This document shows positions 22,959 through 31,674 of a stretch of 32,478 nt of DNA, in pieces. The DNA lies in contig JAEEGS010000040.1 of assembly GCA_016280445.1 (NCBI GenBank), forward strand, positions 117,998 through 150,475, given 5' to 3'. Position 1 is the stretch's first letter; each line of letters opens with the position of its first letter. The notes under the pieces are model-generated. The model was not told the origin of the DNA. It made no database searches and saw nothing but the letters and a program-made list of their open reading frames with translations. The translations under genes were made by a program, and so were the position numbers. This DNA comes from Bacteroidaceae bacterium (lineage in GTDB: Bacteria > Bacteroidota > Bacteroidia > Bacteroidales > Bacteroidaceae).

Positions 22959-23439
22959 CGTCCCAATCCTCCAGATGTTCTACCTCTTTCATCACTTCGT
23001 CGAGAGGAAATCCTTTTCCGACGGCATAGCGGATGAGTTTACCACGTATCTCGTAAGCGTTCTTCCCCTTGACGGAAGGACGCTTTTTTTGTAGGAGTTG
23101 GTGGAGCGTCGCTTGGCTTTCATCTGTATCAATGTCGGCCAGTGCCGTGTCTATACAGGAAGAGGGGATGTGGCGACGCTTGAGTTCTTGTGCTATCTTC
23201 ACGGTGCCCCAATGGTTGTAACGGAATTTATCGCGGGCAAAAGCGTTGGCATAGCGTTGTTCGTCGATGTAGCGTTCCTGCATCAGACGTGCCACAATCT
23301 GCTCGGCTATGGTGTCGGCCACCTGCCAACGGCTCAATCGCCTGAGGGCGTCGGTGCGGCATAGTTCGCTCCGGGCGCACAGGGCGGTGAGTCGGGTGTA
23401 GGCTTCGGACTCGGTGGGGATGCGGGTGGTTTTTTCCAT
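22951..23439 (-). CDS. recX: RecX-family regulatory protein
   Basis: A 162-residue protein when started at MEKTTRIP; a longer in-frame stretch upstream would contain the promoter and is rejected. It is an all-helical RecX-type protein with three-helix repeats: LCRTDALRRLSRWQV, LMQERYIDEQRYANAFARDKFRYNHWGTVKIAQELKRRHI and KGNAYEIRGKLIRYAVGKGF-like repeats. RecX binds RecA filaments and limits recombinase activity. recX plus comF makes a small DNA-handling operon. A -7 box TATCTTTGC lies at 23460-23468. Confidence 0.88.
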   Translation of the reverse strand: MEKTTRIPTESEAYTRLTALCARSELCRTDALRRLSRWQVADTIAEQIVARLMQERYIDEQRYANAFARDKFRYNHWGTVKIAQELKRRHIPSSCIDTALADIDTDESQATLHQLLQKKRPSVKGKNAYEIRGKLIRYAVGKGFPLDEVMKEVEHLEDWDDE

Positions 23440-23459
23440 CTTTTGGGTTGGTTTTGGGG

Positions 23460-23468
23460 GCAAAGATA
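23460..23468 (-). promoter_or_regulatory. -7 box of the recX-comF operon
   Basis: TATCTTTGC on the minus strand, about 20 bases before the chosen recX start, supporting that start. Confidence 0.6.
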
Positions 23469-23535
23469 GGAATATTTCGGGAATGGGAGGATGATTTTTG
23501 GGGTACAATGAGAAAAAAAGTGTCTGCAAGATGGG

Positions 23536-23563
23536 TTTTGTTGGAAATAAAGTGTAATTTTGC
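23536..23563 (+). promoter_or_regulatory. Promoter of the fimbrillin-like lipoprotein
   Basis: TTTTG at 23536-23540 and TAATTTTGC at 23555-23563, matching the -33/-7 pattern; the start codon follows 38 bases later. Confidence 0.55.
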
Positions 23564-23601
23564 CGCAGGAACCTTTTTTGAATCATATAAAATGTCATGA
23601 T

Positions 23602-24930
23602 ATGAAAAACTTGTCAGGAAGAATGCTAGTTCTGGCCGCAGGGGTGTTGACGCTGTTGGCCTGTGAACGAGTGACCATGCCTGAAGGGGCAGCGACGGAG
23701 GAGGGAAGTGCGTTGTTGCAGGTGCAGACAAGAACTGTCGGTGCTGCCGAGGATGGCACGGTGAGTTATCCAGTGAATGTGTATGTGTTCAGTGGAGAGA
23801 AGTGTGTGGCACTTCAATCCATCGGTGATGCCACTGAGGCTTTGAGCGTTCCCTTGACTGAGGGGACTTATTCGGTGTATGCCATAGGTGGTGCTACGGC
23901 CGAGAATTACAACTTGCCTACGAAAGAGCAGGCATCGCCCTCGATGGCGATTGCGCTGAAGGAGGGAAAGGAGCATGGCGATGTGATGGTGGCTCAGGGA
24001 CAGGTGACGTTGGTGGATGGCGAGACGAATGTGCTGACGTTGAATATGGAGAGGAAGGTGATGCTGTTGCAGGAGGTGAGCGTGAATCACATCCCCTCGG
24101 TGGCGACGGCAGTGACGGTCACATTTTCGCCTTTGTGGGAGAGTCTGCTCGGCACTGGATATGCTGGAGTGGCAGGTACGGAAACGGTGACTTTGACCCG
24201 ACAGACGGATGGACACTCGTGGCTGTGGACGGGCATGCGCTATCTGTTGCCTCCATCGGGCGAAACGGCCACGGTGACGGTGCGTGTGGTGAAGCCTAAC
24301 GGCACGACGACTTATACGTATCAGATAGATGAACAACTGAATGCTGGTGACAAGCTGAACATACAGAGCACGTACACGGGTTCGTTGGAGGTGACGATGA
24401 CAGGCTCCATCACGGGTGCGAATTGGAATGCGGAGAAGACCATCTCGTTTGATTTTGACGAGGGAGTAGATGGAGAACCTGAGGAAGTGGATGATGATGT
24501 GGTGACGGGCAGTGCTCCTGCGGTAGGTGACTCTTACATGGGGTGTTACGTGTTTTCGGTGAATGAATCGAGTGGAATAACTGAAGTGCTGTTGCTGTCG
24601 TCGAATCAGCAGGTGATGAGCAATCTTTCGGGAAATGATACACAAGCGTCGGCAAGGACGAAGGTGGAAGCGGCCTTGTCAGCATGTGGGGTGGATGGCA
24701 TCAGCGGTTGGAGGCTGATGACAAAGGCTGAGGCCCAGACGCTTTCCGGACGATACGCTGACTATTCGAAGATAGGCTTACAGGGTGATAAAGACCATCG
24801 CCTGCTGGTGGAAGATGACAGTGCGATAAAGCCTGTCACGATGGGAGCAGGTTCGGTGACTACGGGGCAATCGTTTGCCGAGACAAACATTCTTCGTCCT
24901 GTCGCCACGGTCAAGTTTAAGCAACCGTAG
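23602..24930 (+). CDS. Fimbrillin-like lipoprotein (FimB/Mfa2-type)
   Basis: A 442-residue lipoprotein started at MKNLSGRMLVLAAG, with lipobox LLAC and Cys21. Residues 45-165 form an N-terminal beta domain with SYPVNVYVFSGEKCVAL and LTEGTYSVYAIGG, the pattern of Bacteroidales fimbrillin and Mfa2/FimB anchor proteins. A second beta domain runs to about 300, followed by an acidic linker (EGVDGEPEEVDDD). The final 130 residues (SYMGCYVFSV, then GISGWRLMTKAEAQTL, RPVATVKF) recall a FISUMP-like ending. It could anchor or cap a fimbria, but no other fimbrial gene is nearby. It ends 9 bases before the convergent yitT stop. Confidence 0.7.
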   Translation: MKNLSGRMLVLAAGVLTLLACERVTMPEGAATEEGSALLQVQTRTVGAAEDGTVSYPVNVYVFSGEKCVALQSIGDATEALSVPLTEGTYSVYAIGGATAENYNLPTKEQASPSMAIALKEGKEHGDVMVAQGQVTLVDGETNVLTLNMERKVMLLQEVSVNHIPSVATAVTVTFSPLWESLLGTGYAGVAGTETVTLTRQTDGHSWLWTGMRYLLPPSGETATVTVRVVKPNGTTTYTYQIDEQLNAGDKLNIQSTYTGSLEVTMTGSITGANWNAEKTISFDFDEGVDGEPEEVDDDVVTGSAPAVGDSYMGCYVFSVNESSGITEVLLLSSNQQVMSNLSGNDTQASARTKVEAALSACGVDGISGWRLMTKAEAQTLSGRYADYSKIGLQGDKDHRLLVEDDSAIKPVTMGAGSVTTGQSFAETNILRPVATVKFKQP

Positions 24931-24939
24931 TGGACGGCT

Positions 24940-26241
24940 TTACTTCTTTCTCCGTTCCAAATAGCGTTTTAAGGCTTCCAGACTCTCGTGTTCCGTGATG
25001 TCGTATTCGGGTTGGTCGTAGTTGCCTTCGACGAGTGTGACAGTGCCGTCTTTGGCCAGATAGAAGGCATCGAATCCGAAGAACTTCTTGACAAAGGAGA
25101 CGCGTTTGCGGGGTTCCTGTCCGAGAATGACGGAGTAGAACTCCTTGCGGGTGTCGCACCCTACTTGCAGGAGGGAACGGATGTCGTAATAGTCTCCAAG
25201 CGTTTGCTGGGCGGTGTCTATCTTGGTGCTGTTGTTGGTCACACACACCAACACGGCGTTTTTCTTTTTCTTCTCTTCTTTGGTGCGCTTGTCGCTCACC
25301 TTGAATTGGTCGAAACTTTCTCCCCACACACCACTGGCATCGGTCATGGAGACAAAGGCATATGGGTCGATGCGTTTGATGATGCGCTGCATCATGGCTT
25401 GGTCGCGTCGACGGATGATGCTGACGATGACTTTACGGTCGGTGTGGGTGAACCAGCCTTCACCATCGAGCACCGTCACACCATGATGGGTGTTGACGAT
25501 GGCATCGGCGATGGCATCGGCATTTCGGGAGAATATCATGAACTGCACGGACTGGTGACGACGGCGCATCCAGTAGTCGATGGTGGTGGAGCAGATGAAC
25601 AGCATCACGAAACCATAGATGACACGGAACCAGTCGTGGAAAATGAAGTAGCACGAGGAGATGATGACAACATCGCAAACCATGATGACGCTGCCCAGCG
25701 ACATGTTCTTGTACTTGTTCACGATGGCGGCAATGATGTCGGTACCTCCTGTGGAACCGTTGTTTTCGAAACAGAGTGCCACGCCAGTACCACAGAGGAT
25801 GGCTCCTAAGACACATGCCATGAAGGATTCCTCGCCGATGAGTTGAGGTAACATCATCGAACCGGGATGGGTTGGGTCGGGCACTTCGATAAGTCGTTGC
25901 ATCAGCCACAAGATGAACGTCATGAAGAACACGGCATAGATGGTCTTGATGCAGAAGCGGATGCCCAACACCTTGATGGCAGCGATGAGCAGGGCGATGT
26001 TGATGACGACGTAAGTCACTTGCACCTCAATGCCAGTGGCATAGTAAACGATAGATGCCACACCCGCCACACCGCCTGTAGTCAAGCTGTAGGGGAGCAT
26101 GAACACGGTCACGCCGATAGCATAAAGGATTACGCCCACAGAGATGAGGGCATAATCCTTTAGTTCAGACCCCCACCTCAGTCCTCCCCCTCTATGGGGA
26201 GGAAGACCATCCGGGTTGTTTGTCTTTTGTTCTTGAACCAT
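24940..26241 (-). CDS. YitT-family membrane protein (DUF161/DUF2179) with repeat-derived N terminus and an extra C-terminal domain
   Basis: A 433-residue protein. Residues 27-220 contain five or six membrane helices of the YitT family (LYAIGVTVFMLPYSLTTGGVAG and ENNGSTGGTDIIA are signature stretches); 230-315 are the cytosolic DUF2179 domain (VTVLDGEGWFTHTDRKVI). Residues 1-25 are encoded by a repeat element covering the start region. After a Lys-rich linker (316-327), about 105 further residues are unusual for the family. Their start, VCVTNNSTKIDTAQQTLGDY, faintly resembles the N terminus of RdgB/Ham1 NTP pyrophosphatase, but the FADDTGLEV motif is absent. The molecular function of YitT proteins is not established. 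Confidence 0.82.
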   Translation of the reverse strand: MVQEQKTNNPDGLPPHRGGGLRWGSELKDYALISVGVILYAIGVTVFMLPYSLTTGGVAGVASIVYYATGIEVQVTYVVINIALLIAAIKVLGIRFCIKTIYAVFFMTFILWLMQRLIEVPDPTHPGSMMLPQLIGEESFMACVLGAILCGTGVALCFENNGSTGGTDIIAAIVNKYKNMSLGSVIMVCDVVIISSCYFIFHDWFRVIYGFVMLFICSTTIDYWMRRRHQSVQFMIFSRNADAIADAIVNTHHGVTVLDGEGWFTHTDRKVIVSIIRRRDQAMMQRIIKRIDPYAFVSMTDASGVWGESFDQFKVSDKRTKEEKKKKNAVLVCVTNNSTKIDTAQQTLGDYYDIRSLLQVGCDTRKEFYSVILGQEPRKRVSFVKKFFGFDAFYLAKDGTVTLVEGNYDQPEYDITEHESLEALKRYLERRKK

Positions 26242-26311
26242 AGTTTATATCATCCGCCGCATGGCTATTCTCCCCATAGGGGGGGAGATGTCCGAAGGAC
26301 AGAGAGGGTCT
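26167..26311. repeat. GC-rich inverted-repeat element F (leuS-yitT junction)
   Basis: Bounded by AGACCC and GGGTCT, with internal CTCCCC-type hairpins, GACCATCCGG and CCGCATGG marks and a GGACATCTCC-type arm shared with element D. It begins right after the leuS stop and covers the yitT start codon and first 25 codons. Confidence 0.75.
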
Positions 26312-26312
26312 C

Positions 26313-29243
26313 TTATTTCTTCAGTACTACGTTGATCATTTTGCCAGGCACAACGATGACTTTTGCCACCGTGAAGCCTTCCATCCACTTGGCAGATTGT
26401 GGGTTGGCAAGTGCGGCTTTCTCAGCGTCTTCCTTGGTCACATCGGCTGGGAACTCCAGTGGGAAACGTGCCTTTCCGTTGAAGGCCACCATCATCTTCA
26501 CGGAGTCTTCCTTCAGATAGTTTTCGTTGAAGGCTGGCCAAGGAGCATCGCAAACGGTAGTGGTATGACCGAGCAAGTGCCAGAGTTCTTCTGCCAAGTG
26601 AGGACAGAACGGAGCCAGCAGAATGACGAGTGCTTCCTTCACCTCACGATTTGTACTCTTGAGCTTGGTGAGTTCGTTTAAGCATACCATGAAGGCGGCG
26701 ATGGACGTATTATAAGAGAACACCTCGATATCGGCAGTCACCTTCTTGATGAGGGTGTGGAGTGCCTTGAGTTCTTCCTTAGACCCTCTCTGTCCTTTGG
26801 ACATCTCCCCCATAATGGGGAGACCATTCGGGGTGTTAGTCGTTGAAGAGCAAGCCGCATGGTCTCCCTCCCCATTATGGGGGAGGGTTGGGGAGAGGGT
26901 CTCCTCATTGGTCATAAACTTCCACAATTTCTTCAAGAATCTGTGGCAACCGTCAATACCATTCGTGTCCCAAGGTTTGCTCTGTTCCACAGGACCGAGG
27001 AACATTTCGTAGAGACGCAAGGTGTCGGCACCGAACTTCTCCACAATCATGTCGGGATTGACTACGTTGAACATACTCTTTGACATCTTCTCCACAGCCC
27101 ATCCACAGATGTATTTGCCTTCATCGTTGAGGATGAACTCAGCGGTCTCATACTCAGGACGCCAAGCCTTGAATGCTTCCACGTCGAGCACATCGGCACT
27201 CACAATGTTCACATCCACATGGATAGGAGTGACATCGTAGCCGTCCTTCTTGTCATACGAAACAAAGGTGTTCGTGTCCTTAATACGATACACAAAATTG
27301 CTTCGTCCCTGAATCATGCCCTGATTGATAAGCTTCTGGAAGGGTTCTTCCTTGCAGGAAATGCCGAGGTCGAAGAGGAACTTGTTCCAGAAACGGCTGT
27401 AAATCAAGTGACCTGTGGCATGCTCGCTACCACCCACATACAAGTCCACATTTTGCCAGTACTCATCAGCATCTTTGCTTACGAGTGCCTCGTTGTTGTG
27501 TGGATCCATATAGCGGAGATAATAGGCAGAACTACCTGCAAAGCCTGGCATCGTGTAGAGTTCGATGGGGAATACCGTCTTGTTGTCAATCTTTGTGTTC
27601 TCCACAATCTTCTTGTTCACCTCGTCCCAAGCCCAAACGGTAGCGTTGCCGAGTGGTGGCTCACCTGTCTCGGTAGGCAAGAACTTGTCCACCTCTGGCA
27701 ATTCGATAGGCAGACACTCCTCTGGAATCATCGTGGGGATGCCATTCTTGTAATACACAGGGAAAGGTTCACCCCAATAGCGCTGACGAGAGAAGATGGC
27801 ATCGCGCAGACGGTAGTTCACCTTCACACGACCCAATCCAGCTTCCTTCACATACTTCTTGGTGGCAGCAATTGCCTCTTTTACGGTCAATCCGTTGAGG
27901 GAGAAGTCGATGTATGGCTTCACGTCTGCACGTGGTGAATTGCATACAATACCCTCTTTGGCATCATAGCTTTCCTCGCTGATGTCAGCACCCTCAATCA
28001 GAGGAATAATCGGCAAGTTGAAGTGCTTGGCAAAAGCGTAGTCACGGCTATCGTGAGCAGGTACTGCCATGATGGCACCTGTACCATAACCAGCCAACAC
28101 ATATTCTGAAATCCAGATAGGATTCTTCTCACCTGTGAAAGGATTGATGGCATACGAGCCAGAGAACACACCCGTCACCTTGTGGTCAATCATGCGTTCA
28201 CGCTCTGTACGACCTTTAACATACTTGATGTATTCCTCCACAGCAGCTTTCTGCTCAGGAGTGGTCACTTTCTCCACCAATTCACTTTCAGGAGCCAACA
28301 CCATGAAGGTGACACCAAACATCGTATCAGCACGAGTGGTAAAGATGGTAAAGCTCTCGTCGCTATCAGCAATCTTAAACTCCACTTCAGCACCTTCTGA
28401 GCGTCCAATCCAGTTCTTCTGTGTCTCCTTGATGCTGTCGCTCCATTGAATCGTGTCGAGACCATCCAACAGACGCTGAGCATAGGCACTCACACGCAGA
28501 CACCACTGACGCATCTTCTTCTGCTCCACAGGGAAACCACCACGCACACTCACACCATCAACCACCTCATCATTCGCCAACACAGTACCCAAACCAGCAC
28601 ACCAGTTCACCATCGTCTCACCCATGAAGGCAATGCGGTAGTTCATCAGCGTGTCGCTCTTCTGCTTCTCGTCCATCGCCTTCCATTCGGCAGCCGTGAA
28701 TGTGAGGTTTTCCGTCTGAGCGACATCCAAACCCTCTGTTCCCTTCTCTTCAAAGCGTTCAATCAACTTCTCGATGGGTTGAGCTGACTGGCACTTGTTG
28801 CAGAAGAACGAGTTGAACATCTTCTGGAAGGCCCATTGTGTCCATTTGTAATAGCCAGGAGCACAAGTACGCACCTCTCTGTCCCAATCGAAGCAGAAGC
28901 CAATCTTGTCCAACTGCTCGCGATAGCGGTCAATGTTCTGGAAGGTGGTCTTCTCAGGGTGCTGACCTGTCTGGATGGCATACTGCTCAGCAGGCAATCC
29001 GTAGGCATCATAGCCCATCGGGTTCAGTACGTTGAAACCCTGCAGACGCTTGTAACGTGCATAGATGTCACTGGCGATATATCCTAATGGGTGGCCAACG
29101 TGCAAACCTGCTCCGCTGGGATAGGGGAACATGTTCAGCACATAAAACTTGGGCTTGCTATTGTCCTCAACAACTTTGTAAGTCTTCTCCTCGACCCACT
29201 TTTGTTGCCACTTCTGTTCAATCTCTCTAAAATTGTATTCCAT
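26313..29243 (-). CDS. leuS: Leucyl-tRNA synthetase with an in-frame repeat insertion
   Basis: A 976-residue class I aminoacyl-tRNA synthetase that charges tRNA-Leu in the cytoplasm. The HIGH motif is HVGHPLGY (about 48-55), the editing (CP1) domain follows, and the KMSKS loop is [14 protein letters not shown]. Near residues 781-820 the protein carries [19 protein letters not shown] and [15 protein letters not shown], which are the translation of a repeat element and not LeuRS sequence; removing about 40 residues gives roughly 936, a usual length for this group. The insertion lies between the KMSKS-proximal helix (LKKLWKFM) and the anticodon-binding helices ([15 protein letters not shown]). 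The gene is presumably functional because it is essential and the frame is intact. Confidence 0.96.
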   Translation of the reverse strand: MEYNFREIEQKWQQKWVEEKTYKVVEDNSKPKFYVLNMFPYPSGAGLHVGHPLGYIASDIYARYKRLQGFNVLNPMGYDAYGLPAEQYAIQTGQHPEKTTFQNIDRYREQLDKIGFCFDWDREVRTCAPGYYKWTQWAFQKMFNSFFCNKCQSAQPIEKLIERFEEKGTEGLDVAQTENLTFTAAEWKAMDEKQKSDTLMNYRIAFMGETMVNWCAGLGTVLANDEVVDGVSVRGGFPVEQKKMRQWCLRVSAYAQRLLDGLDTIQWSDSIKETQKNWIGRSEGAEVEFKIADSDESFTIFTTRADTMFGVTFMVLAPESELVEKVTTPEQKAAVEEYIKYVKGRTERERMIDHKVTGVFSGSYAINPFTGEKNPIWISEYVLAGYGTGAIMAVPAHDSRDYAFAKHFNLPIIPLIEGADISEESYDAKEGIVCNSPRADVKPYIDFSLNGLTVKEAIAATKKYVKEAGLGRVKVNYRLRDAIFSRQRYWGEPFPVYYKNGIPTMIPEECLPIELPEVDKFLPTETGEPPLGNATVWAWDEVNKKIVENTKIDNKTVFPIELYTMPGFAGSSAYYLRYMDPHNNEALVSKDADEYWQNVDLYVGGSEHATGHLIYSRFWNKFLFDLGISCKEEPFQKLINQGMIQGRSNFVYRIKDTNTFVSYDKKDGYDVTPIHVDVNIVSADVLDVEAFKAWRPEYETAEFILNDEGKYICGWAVEKMSKSMFNVVNPDMIVEKFGADTLRLYEMFLGPVEQSKPWDTNGIDGCHRFLKKLWKFMTNEETLSPTLPHNGEGDHAACSSTTNTPNGLPIMGEMSKGQRGSKEELKALHTLIKKVTADIEVFSYNTSIAAFMVCLNELTKLKSTNREVKEALVILLAPFCPHLAEELWHLLGHTTTVCDAPWPAFNENYLKEDSVKMMVAFNGKARFPLEFPADVTKEDAEKAALANPQSAKWMEGFTVAKVIVVPGKMINVVLKK
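26781..26902. repeat. GC-rich inverted-repeat element D inside leuS
   Basis: 122 bp with perfect 10-bp terminal inverted repeats AGACCCTCTC (26781) and GAGAGGGTCT (26893). Internal hairpins are built on CCCCATTATGGGG, and GGGAGACCAT faces ATGGTCTCCC. The centre contains AGCAAGCCGCATGG, as in the heptamer-armed elements. It is translated in frame. Confidence 0.85.
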
Positions 29244-29273
29244 TGTTTTTGAGTTGTTAAATCGAATTTGGCT

Positions 29274-29282
29274 GCAAAGTTA
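29274..29282 (-). promoter_or_regulatory. -7 box of leuS
   Basis: TAACTTTGC on the minus strand, 31 bases before the leuS ATG. Confidence 0.6.
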
Positions 29283-29362
29283 CAAATTTTATATTGAATA
29301 TGTTACACCTTTATACCAAAATCCATTCAACCACTCTTTCGTACTTCCCGACGACGAACCTT

Positions 29363-29815
29363 TTACACACCCAATATCTGCTCGGCATGTTCTTTGGTCT
29401 TCACCTGTTTGCCCACAAAAATCTGCTCGATGATGCCCTCCTCGTTGATGATGAAAGTGGTGCGGATGGTGCCCATCGTCTTCTTGCCATACATGTTCTT
29501 CTCGCCCCATGCGCCCATCGCCTCCAAGAGCGTGTGGTCCACATCGGCAATCAAAGGGAAGGGCAATTCGTGTTTCTCCTTGAACTTCACATGAGAGGCA
29601 GCAGAGTCCTTGCTCACACCAACCACCTCATAGCCAGCACCTTGCAACTCGCCATAGCGGTCGCGCAAACTGCAAGCCTCAGCGGTGCAGCCGCTGGTGT
29701 TATCCTTCGGATAGAAGTACAGCACCAGTTTCTTGCCCTTGTAGTCACTCAGACGGATGTCCCGTCCCTGCTCGTCTTTGCCCAAAATCTCAGGCGCTTT
29801 GTCTCCAATGTTCAT
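29363..29815 (-). CDS. bcp: Thiol peroxidase / peroxiredoxin (Bcp/PrxQ)
   Basis: A 150-residue thioredoxin-fold peroxiredoxin started at MNIGDKAPEILGKDEQG. The active site is YPKDNTSGCTAEACSLRD, with the peroxidatic Cys in SGCT and a resolving Cys five residues later, the 1-Cys/2-Cys PrxQ arrangement. The C-terminal half (RTTFIINEEGIIEQIFVG) is standard. It reduces peroxides in the cytoplasm using thioredoxin. The upstream in-frame extension contains the promoter and is excluded. It is a single-gene unit with its own -7 box. Confidence 0.95.
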   Translation of the reverse strand: MNIGDKAPEILGKDEQGRDIRLSDYKGKKLVLYFYPKDNTSGCTAEACSLRDRYGELQGAGYEVVGVSKDSAASHVKFKEKHELPFPLIADVDHTLLEAMGAWGEKNMYGKKTMGTIRTTFIINEEGIIEQIFVGKQVKTKEHAEQILGV

Positions 29816-29849
29816 GTCGTTGTCATTAATGGGTTTACAAGATGATGCC

Positions 29850-29858
29850 ACAAAGGTA
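29850..29858 (-). promoter_or_regulatory. -7 box of bcp
   Basis: TACCTTTGT on the minus strand, a one-base variant of TAnnTTTGC, 35 bases before the ATG. Confidence 0.55.
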
Positions 29859-29919
29859 ACACTTCTTTCCGACCCCACAAAAAAAGCGTCGCAGAAATTT
29901 CCCCGATGCCCCCAGCAAG

Positions 29920-30011
29920 GCCAAAACAGCACCTCCACAAACGTAATTACGCTTCCACCGTTGCCGTAATTACCCCTACGCGTGTGCCGTAATTTCGCCA
30001 ACGACACAAGT
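29920..30011. repeat. 23-bp-period array K2 with GTAATTAC dyads
   Basis: GTAATT starts at 29943, 29966 and 29989, exactly 23 bases apart. The first lies in the perfect palindrome CGTAATTACG; the others are CGTAATTACC and CGTAATTTCG. CACCTCCACA lies just before the first and CTTCCACC between the first two, echoing the CTTCCACA/TGTGGAGG motifs of array K1. The array sits about 60 bases upstream of the bcp -7 box. Confidence 0.65.
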
Positions 30012-30077
30012 GTTTTGACGATGCCATATAGAGAGAAAAATGTCAAACGAGTTGCACCCAAAACACCAAACGTCCCA

Positions 30078-30251
30078 TCAGTCTCAAATCTCAAATCTCA
30101 GTTAGAAAAAAAGGTACCTTTTCACATCGACTCCCTCTCTTATTATATATATAACTTATTAATAATTAGATATATAGATATATAATATATAGAAGAAGGG
30201 AGAGTGAGGAGGTGCCTTTAAAAACAATTGAGATTTGAGATTTGAGACTGA
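30078..30251. repeat. Large hairpin G with GAGATTT heptamer arms
   Basis: A perfect 23-bp inverted repeat of CTCAAAT-type heptamers lies at 30078-30100 and 30229-30251. Inside are GGTACC against GGTGCC, CTCCCTCTC against GGGAGAG, and an AT-only centre rich in TATATA and TTATTAATAA. Most of the 174 bases can fold into one structure. No coding sequence was recognised. Confidence 0.8.
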
Positions 30252-30427
30252 CGAGGTGTCTGTAGATTGCTAATTCTCTATAAAGCAATAAGTTATAAAA
30301 ATACACCAAGTCTCCCCAGCAATCTCAAAGCCTTCAAGAGTCTCAAAATGCCCCCAAAAACCACTCTTTCTGGCCTCAAAAACCTGCCTGAGACCAAACA
30401 TAACTTAAATCCACGTTGCTCTATAGC
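30252..30427. other. Gene-free spacer between hairpins G and H
   Basis: No open frame with coding character. It contains scattered degenerate arm units (AGTCTCAAA, AATCTCAAAG, GCCTCAAAAA), as if older copies of the hairpin G arms had decayed here. Confidence 0.5.
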
Positions 30428-30574
30428 GCCAAATGCCAAATAAGAAATAAGAAAAAAAACTCCCCCCCTATATTATATATATATAATTATTAATAGGGAT
30501 AGAAGTAAATGGATAGGAACTATATAATATATAATAACCACCCCTTCACGCTTATTTGGCATTTGGCGTTTGGC
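30428..30574. repeat. Large hairpin H with GCCAAAT heptamer arms
   Basis: GCCAAATGCCAAATAAG (30428-30444) pairs perfectly with its complement at 30551-30567, with a further GTTTGGC unit on the right. The interior again has an A-run, a CTCCC tract and TATATTATATATATA with TATATAATATATA. It ends 2 bases before the stop codon of the orphan membrane gene and could serve as its terminator. Confidence 0.8.
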
Positions 30575-30576
30575 AA

Positions 30577-31566
30577 TTATTCACTTTGTATGTTGGTACA
30601 AATAGACCACGAAATAACTTTTGCAATTTGTTGAATAGATGATTTGTCTAAATGACCATCTAATTCTTTTATTGTTTCAGAAATAGTTTTTTCATCTATT
30701 GTGTCGTGTGTTTCTTTTTCTTTAATAGTACTGAATACTTTTTCTAATAGCGAACAATTCTTTACATACTCATCGATTAATAAAGGGGAAAGATAGTAAT
30801 AGGGAAAGGCTTTTTTTAATTCTTTCCAAACAAAACGGTCTCCGTTTACAAATAGATTTGCTAATTCTTGTTCTTTTTCTTCAATATATTGTTTTTTTCT
30901 TTGTGAACTTAACTCTCTCAAAAATTCGAAATAGTTTTTGAGTTTTTGAGTATAACAATCAATCACGGTATTATTCTTTTCTACTTGAAGAAGAACTCTT
31001 TTTTGTACTCCCTTTTTATAGAACTTCATAATTAGACCAATAAAGAAAACAAATATAATACTAATGATAATTGACCAAACAATATCTAAGCCCACGAGAT
31101 AAAAAAATACAGGTCCTATAAAACTACCTACAAGAAATGAACTTATCATTATCCAATTTGCAACAGTGACCCCCCTTTGTATTTTCTGAATGATGCTACC
31201 TTTATAGTCAAGATAATCTTTGACCATAATATCGTCAAAAATGGGGTCAATATGTTGTTCTTTACAAAAAGATTCGATAGAAGGCAAGTATTTCAATTGG
31301 TCTTTAACCCAATACAAATAATCATTAGATGATGGCGAGGATGGCAAGCATGCACTAACACTTTGGTTTTTATCTTCTATGGTTTTGTATATAAATCTTG
31401 GATCACACCCCATTCTTCTAATGTGTTGTTCGTATTCATATATTCCTTCTGTAGTTTTATAAGGGAAATTGGGATGAGTCCAAATATTACGAGGGAAAAT
31501 TCTATCAAACCTCAAATTATAATTGTTTTTGGGTGTAGGAAGCTCGGGGAATAAATCGTAATTCAT
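30577..31566 (-). CDS. AT-rich hypothetical protein with two membrane helices
   Basis: I do not recognise this 329-residue protein. Residues 1-130 are soluble and have no signal peptide (FPELPTPKNNYNLRFDRIFP near the start). Two adjacent hydrophobic helices at about 135-158 and 160-181 form a membrane hairpin. A charged, probably coiled-coil region (QLVEK-type, about 190-240) and a helical tail follow. The gene is visibly much richer in A+T than its neighbours and uses AT-ending codons, so recent transfer is likely. It stands alone between frdB and the hairpin region. No -7 box was found. Both ends facing the cytoplasm fits the sequence. Confidence 0.75.
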   Translation of the reverse strand: MNYDLFPELPTPKNNYNLRFDRIFPRNIWTHPNFPYKTTEGIYEYEQHIRRMGCDPRFIYKTIEDKNQSVSACLPSSPSSNDYLYWVKDQLKYLPSIESFCKEQHIDPIFDDIMVKDYLDYKGSIIQKIQRGVTVANWIMISSFLVGSFIGPVFFYLVGLDIVWSIIISIIFVFFIGLIMKFYKKGVQKRVLLQVEKNNTVIDCYTQKLKNYFEFLRELSSQRKKQYIEEKEQELANLFVNGDRFVWKELKKAFPYYYLSPLLIDEYVKNCSLLEKVFSTIKEKETHDTIDEKTISETIKELDGHLDKSSIQQIAKVISWSICTNIQSE

Positions 31567-31626
31567 ATAATTCTTGTTATGGCTTCTATTGTCTATTCAT
31601 AATCGTTACTCAAAATAATCTAATAA

Positions 31627-31654
31627 GGGCGGGTAACGGTGATGCTACCCGCCC
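31627..31654 (-). terminator. Terminator hairpin of the frd/sdh operon
   Basis: GGGCGGGTA (31627-31635) pairs with TACCCGCCC (31646-31654) around a 10-base loop, 20 bases after the frdB stop; the following T-tract on the minus strand is broken (TTATTAGATTATTTT). Confidence 0.7.
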
Positions 31655-31674
31655 TATTATTTATATAATATGTA

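Noticed and set aside
29816-30094. N-terminal extension of Bcp
   Set aside because: It covers the -7 box and part of array K2, and the shorter start gives the normal family length.
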